Below, piece by piece: positions 43,330-45,571 of a DNA stretch of 45,571 nt. A program made the translations under genes and the position numbers. The notes beneath the pieces were generated by a model that worked only from the letters and a program-made list of their open reading frames with translations, did not search any database and was not told the DNA's origin. The stretch comes from Myxococcales bacterium (GTDB lineage: Bacteria; Myxococcota_A; Polyangia; Haliangiales; Haliangiaceae), in assembly GCA_011526095.1 (NCBI GenBank), contig WYBA01000446.1, positions 1 to 45,571 of the forward strand. The letters run 5' to 3'. How positions within the stretch are numbered: position 1 is the first letter of the stretch; each line of letters opens with the position of its first letter.

Positions 43330-44693
43330 GTGAGAGCCTCCTCAAGCTGGTGTGGGACACGCGTGCGGCACGCTGCGGCGGCGCGGAGGCGATCGCCGAG
43401 CGCCAGGCGCGGCGGCTGTCCGAGCTCGTCGCGTTCGCGCGGGCGAAGTCGCCGCTGTATGCGGACCTCTACCGCGACCTGCCGGAGCGCGTCGATTCCG
43501 TGACCGCTCTACCGGTCACCTCGAAGAAGCGGCTGATGGCACGCTTCGACGAGTGGTGCGTGGATCGGGAGATCACGATCGACCGCGCGCGCGCCTTCGC
43601 CGAGGATCCGGAGCGCGTGGGTGAGGAGTTCCTCGAACGCTGCACGCTCCTGACCACCTCGGGCACGACCGGGGCGCGCGGGATCTTCATCGTGGACGAC
43701 CGGACGATGGCCGTCACGCAGGCGATCGCGCTCCGCGCGCTCGGCGACTGGCTGGGCGCCCGCTCTATCGTCCGCATCCTCGCCAAGCAGGGTCGTATGG
43801 CGATGGTGATGGCGACGGGCGGTCACTTCGCGTCCGCGGTCGCCGCCGCGCGCATGAAGCGAAGCCGCGGCAAGCGCGTCGAGATCCTGTCCGTCCAATC
43901 GCCAGTATCGGAGCTCGTCGCGCGTCTCAACGAGTTCGAGCCGGCGCTCCTCGCGCCGTACGCGAGCATGGCGGCGCTCCTCGCAACGGAGCAGGAGGCC
44001 GGCCGGCTCCCCATCCACCCGGCGCTCATCACGGTGACCGCCGAGGGCCTTCCGGTCGACGAGTACGAGCGGATTGCACGCGCGTTCGATGCCAAGGTCG
44101 GCAACAGCTACGCTGCGACCGAGTGCATGTTCTTCAGCCACAGCTGCGATGAGTGGTGGCTGCACGTGAACGCCGACTGGTGCATCTTCGAGCCCGTCGA
44201 CGCCGAAGGGCGTGCGGTTCCGCCGGGGGAGCCGTCGCATACGGTCCTGATCACGAACCTGGCGAACCGGGTGCAGCCGATCCTCCGGTACGACCTCGGA
44301 GACAGCGTCGTCGTCCGGCCGGATCCGTGCCCGTGCGGCAGTCCGTTCCCCGCGATCCGCGTGCAAGGCCGCGCCGCCGACGTCGTCGAGTTGCTCGACG
44401 AGAGCGGGAAGAGCATCGCGGTTCCGCCGCTCGCGTTCGCGACGCGTCTCGACGGCATCAGCGGCATCGAGCTCTCGCAGGTCGTGCAGACGTCGCCGAC
44501 GGGCCTCCGCGTCCGCCTGCGGCTAGCGCCGGATGCCGGCAGCGACCCCGTGTGGAACGAGGTTCGCGGCTCGCTTGGAGAGCTCCTCGCCGAGCGCGGC
44601 CTCGCTCACGTCACCGTGGAGCAAGCCGCCGAGCCGCCCGAGCAAGGAAAGGGCGGCAAGTACCGCGCAGTCATCCCGCAGTCCCGGCCGTGA
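43326..44693 (+). CDS. Phenylacetate-CoA ligase-like adenylate-forming enzyme (PaaK/CapK-like)
   Basis: 455 residues, ATG overlapping the lspA stop. Motifs of the PaaK branch of adenylate-forming enzymes: LLTTSGTTGARG (phosphate loop), NSYAATECMFF, and LRYDLGDSVV, with a shortened C-terminal domain ending GGKYRAV, where the catalytic Lys lies. A zinc-ribbon-like PCPCGSPFPAIRV lies just after RYDLGD, as in PaaK relatives. It should activate an acid by adenylation, with or without transfer to CoA. Why it ends a metal-resistance transcript is unclear; metallophore synthesis is one idea, but no carrier or synthase is nearby. Overlaps the convergent gene by 23 bp. Confidence 0.85.
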   Translation: MSESLLKLVWDTRAARCGGAEAIAERQARRLSELVAFARAKSPLYADLYRDLPERVDSVTALPVTSKKRLMARFDEWCVDREITIDRARAFAEDPERVGEEFLERCTLLTTSGTTGARGIFIVDDRTMAVTQAIALRALGDWLGARSIVRILAKQGRMAMVMATGGHFASAVAAARMKRSRGKRVEILSVQSPVSELVARLNEFEPALLAPYASMAALLATEQEAGRLPIHPALITVTAEGLPVDEYERIARAFDAKVGNSYAATECMFFSHSCDEWWLHVNADWCIFEPVDAEGRAVPPGEPSHTVLITNLANRVQPILRYDLGDSVVVRPDPCPCGSPFPAIRVQGRAADVVELLDESGKSIAVPPLAFATRLDGISGIELSQVVQTSPTGLRVRLRLAPDAGSDPVWNEVRGSLGELLAERGLAHVTVEQAAEPPEQGKGGKYRAVIPQSRP

Positions 44694-45357
44694 GGCCGCC
44701 GATCCGGCGACGCTCCTGACGATGCGCGCGAACCTCCCGACCCACGAGCACGACGCCGGCCAGCAGCTGCCAGGCGGCGGCGATCGCGACGCCGCCGATG
44801 GTCGCGGGCGAGTGCTCGGGCACCAGGACGCCAATGGCGGCCCCGATCGCGCCGGCGACCACCGCCGCCGGTCCGAGCCAGCGGGGCCACGAGGCGCCCG
44901 ATCGGATCGCGAGGCCGAACGCGCAGAGCGCCACCGAAACGGCGAACGCCCCGAGACGGAGCGCGGCCAGGGCGAACGGATGCAGCATGTCGTAGAGGAA
45001 CGCTGCGTCCCCGGTCGCCGCGTGGACCTCGGCGAGCTCGCGGGCCGCGCTGAGCATGAACAGCACGCCGACGAGCGAGACGGCATAGCCGAACACCGCG
45101 ACGGTCGCGCCGACGCGTGCGGCGATCTCGCCCGGCGTGGTGCGGTGGATCGCGGAAGCCAGGGCCAGTCCGGCGACGAGCACCACGAATCCGAGCGCGA
45201 GCGACCAATGGATCACGCGCCAGTGCGCGGTGGAAGCGATCGCGTCGAGCTGCGCGTCTGCATCTCCGGTGAGTACCGGATGAAGGAGGCCGGCGACGCC
45301 GACGAGGAGCGCGCCGACGACCAACGCCGACCCGCAAAGCGACGCCCGCGACATCAT
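44671..45357 (-). CDS. Integral membrane protein (six-helix, function unknown)
   Basis: 228 residues, start at one of two adjacent ATGs (45357 or 45354). Six hydrophobic helices (about 8-26, 46-69, 81-103, 128-150, 158-178 and 186-206) with few charged residues between them, and an Arg-rich tail. Layout is loosely like DUF4386-type proteins. The stop lies inside the end of the convergent PaaK-like gene. It begins 3 bp after the stop of an interrupted upstream gene, so it was the second gene of an operon whose first gene was disrupted by an insertion element. Confidence 0.7.
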   Translation of the reverse strand: MMSRASLCGSALVVGALLVGVAGLLHPVLTGDADAQLDAIASTAHWRVIHWSLALGFVVLVAGLALASAIHRTTPGEIAARVGATVAVFGYAVSLVGVLFMLSAARELAEVHAATGDAAFLYDMLHPFALAALRLGAFAVSVALCAFGLAIRSGASWPRWLGPAAVVAGAIGAAIGVLVPEHSPATIGGVAIAAAWQLLAGVVLVGREVRAHRQERRRIGGLTAGTAG

Positions 45358-45360
45358 CGA

Positions 45361-45444
45361 TCAGGTCGCCACGGCGGAGGAGTGGGCCGGGCGGCGCGCG
45401 AGCGCCCAGGCGCCCAGTGCGATCGCGACGGCGCCGTTCGCGAC
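45361..45444 (-). pseudogene. C-terminal fragment of a gene cut by an insertion element
   Basis: In this frame the minus strand encodes VANGAVAIALGAWALA, RRPAHSSAVAT and a stop at 45361, a typical hydrophobic end of a small membrane protein. Upstream codons run straight into the insertion-element end at 45445 and meet a stop within it. The gene is therefore split here; its 5' part, if still present, lies beyond the window on the far side of the element. Confidence 0.5.
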
Positions 45445-45472
45445 TGTAGTGTCCCCCGAAAATCAAGACACT

Positions 45473-45508
45473 CGTGCACACGAGAATCGGGTGGTGCGTG
45501 CACACGAG
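45473..45508 (+). repeat. Pair of 12-bp direct repeats inside the insertion-element end
   Basis: CGTGCACACGAG occurs at 45473-45484 and again at 45497-45508 with a 24-bp period, each copy holding the palindrome GTGCAC. Spaced subterminal repeats of this kind are often transposase-binding sites. Confidence 0.55.
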
Positions 45509-45515
45509 GTCCGGA

Positions 45516-45571
45516 TCAGGCAGCGAGCGCGATGGGCGTCGCGAGCCGCTCGGCTCGGCGCTCTGCGGGCG
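45516..45571 (-). CDS. Possible transposase C-terminus (partial)
   Basis: Frame open from the window edge to a TGA at 45516-45518, giving PAERRAERLATPIALAA. It lies inside the insertion-element end, 70 bp from the tip, reading toward the tip, as transposase genes commonly do. The Arg/Ala-rich helix is compatible with a transposase tail but too short to assign. Confidence 0.3.
   Translation of the reverse strand, partial: PAERRAERLATPIALAA

Larger units (their letters stand above)
45445..45571. mobile_element. End of an insertion sequence (partial, extends past the window)
   Basis: TGTAGTGTCCCCCGAAAATC begins the element: a TGT terminus with an internal repeat AGTGTC (45448-45453) and GACACT (45467-45472) giving a hairpin at the tip, as seen in many IS ends. 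The adjacent coding frame is broken exactly here. Minus-strand codons at 45516-45571 could be the tail of the transposase. Family not assigned because only one end is in view. Confidence 0.5.

Overview
The window is a GC-rich, gene-dense bacterial chromosome segment. Its style suggests a myxobacterium (Myxococcota): strong G/C third-position bias, a membrane-anchored Ser/Thr kinase with a CPTC-type N-terminus, many lipoproteins, GTG starts and long chains of genes with 4-base start/stop overlaps. The taxonomic call is an inference; no rRNA gene is present.

Layout. (1) 1-5.2 kb: end of a copper/heavy-metal region, with the last codons of an upstream gene, a 5'-shortened beta-barrel-type protein, a DUF305 protein, and on the minus strand a CopZ-like HMA protein, a secreted lipoprotein with all the ligands of a galactose-oxidase/GlxA-type copper radical oxidase, and a Ser/Thr kinase. 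A CopY/BlaI-like palindrome sits upstream of the HMA gene. (2) 5.3-15.4 kb: accessory, defence-like region. It holds unknown genes, a DHH-phosphoesterase-like protein coupled to an unknown partner, an anti-phage dCTP deaminase (AvcD/DCD type), a 58-aa coupled protein, a 702-aa protein ending in a winged-helix domain, a multiubiquitin-domain/E2-like fusion, and a JAB-E1 (ThiF) fusion. The last two form a bacterial ubiquitin-like system. This is the most interesting part. (3) 15.6-18.8 kb: membrane protein, fatty-acid hydroxylase/sterol-desaturase family protein, small conserved protein, AraC regulator, membrane protein, then a decayed EamA-type transporter. (4) 19.0-22.6 kb: mercury operon, with a MerR-type promoter, merR, a thioredoxin-fold/MerT/MerP triple fusion, a Cys-containing membrane protein, a MerP-like lipoprotein and merA. 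(5) 22.7-44.7 kb: two heavy-metal RND systems (CzcCBA-type, each preceded by a small Cys/His-rich exported protein), a Zn/Cd/Pb-type P1B-2 ATPase, and a PbrT-like cytochrome c-FTR1 permease, TlpA-like thioredoxin, P1B-4-type ATPase, cupredoxin lipoprotein, a dedicated LspA and a PaaK-like adenylate-forming enzyme. Most of these are translationally coupled. (6) 44.7-45.6 kb: minus-strand membrane protein whose upstream operon partner is cut off by the end of an insertion element that runs out of the window.

Taken together it reads as a metal-resistance island (copper; mercury; zinc/cadmium/lead/cobalt) wrapped around a defence-like cassette. RND motifs (DFG-x3-DG) point to divalent cations rather than Cu/Ag. 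Assignments come from reading motifs; no database search was run.
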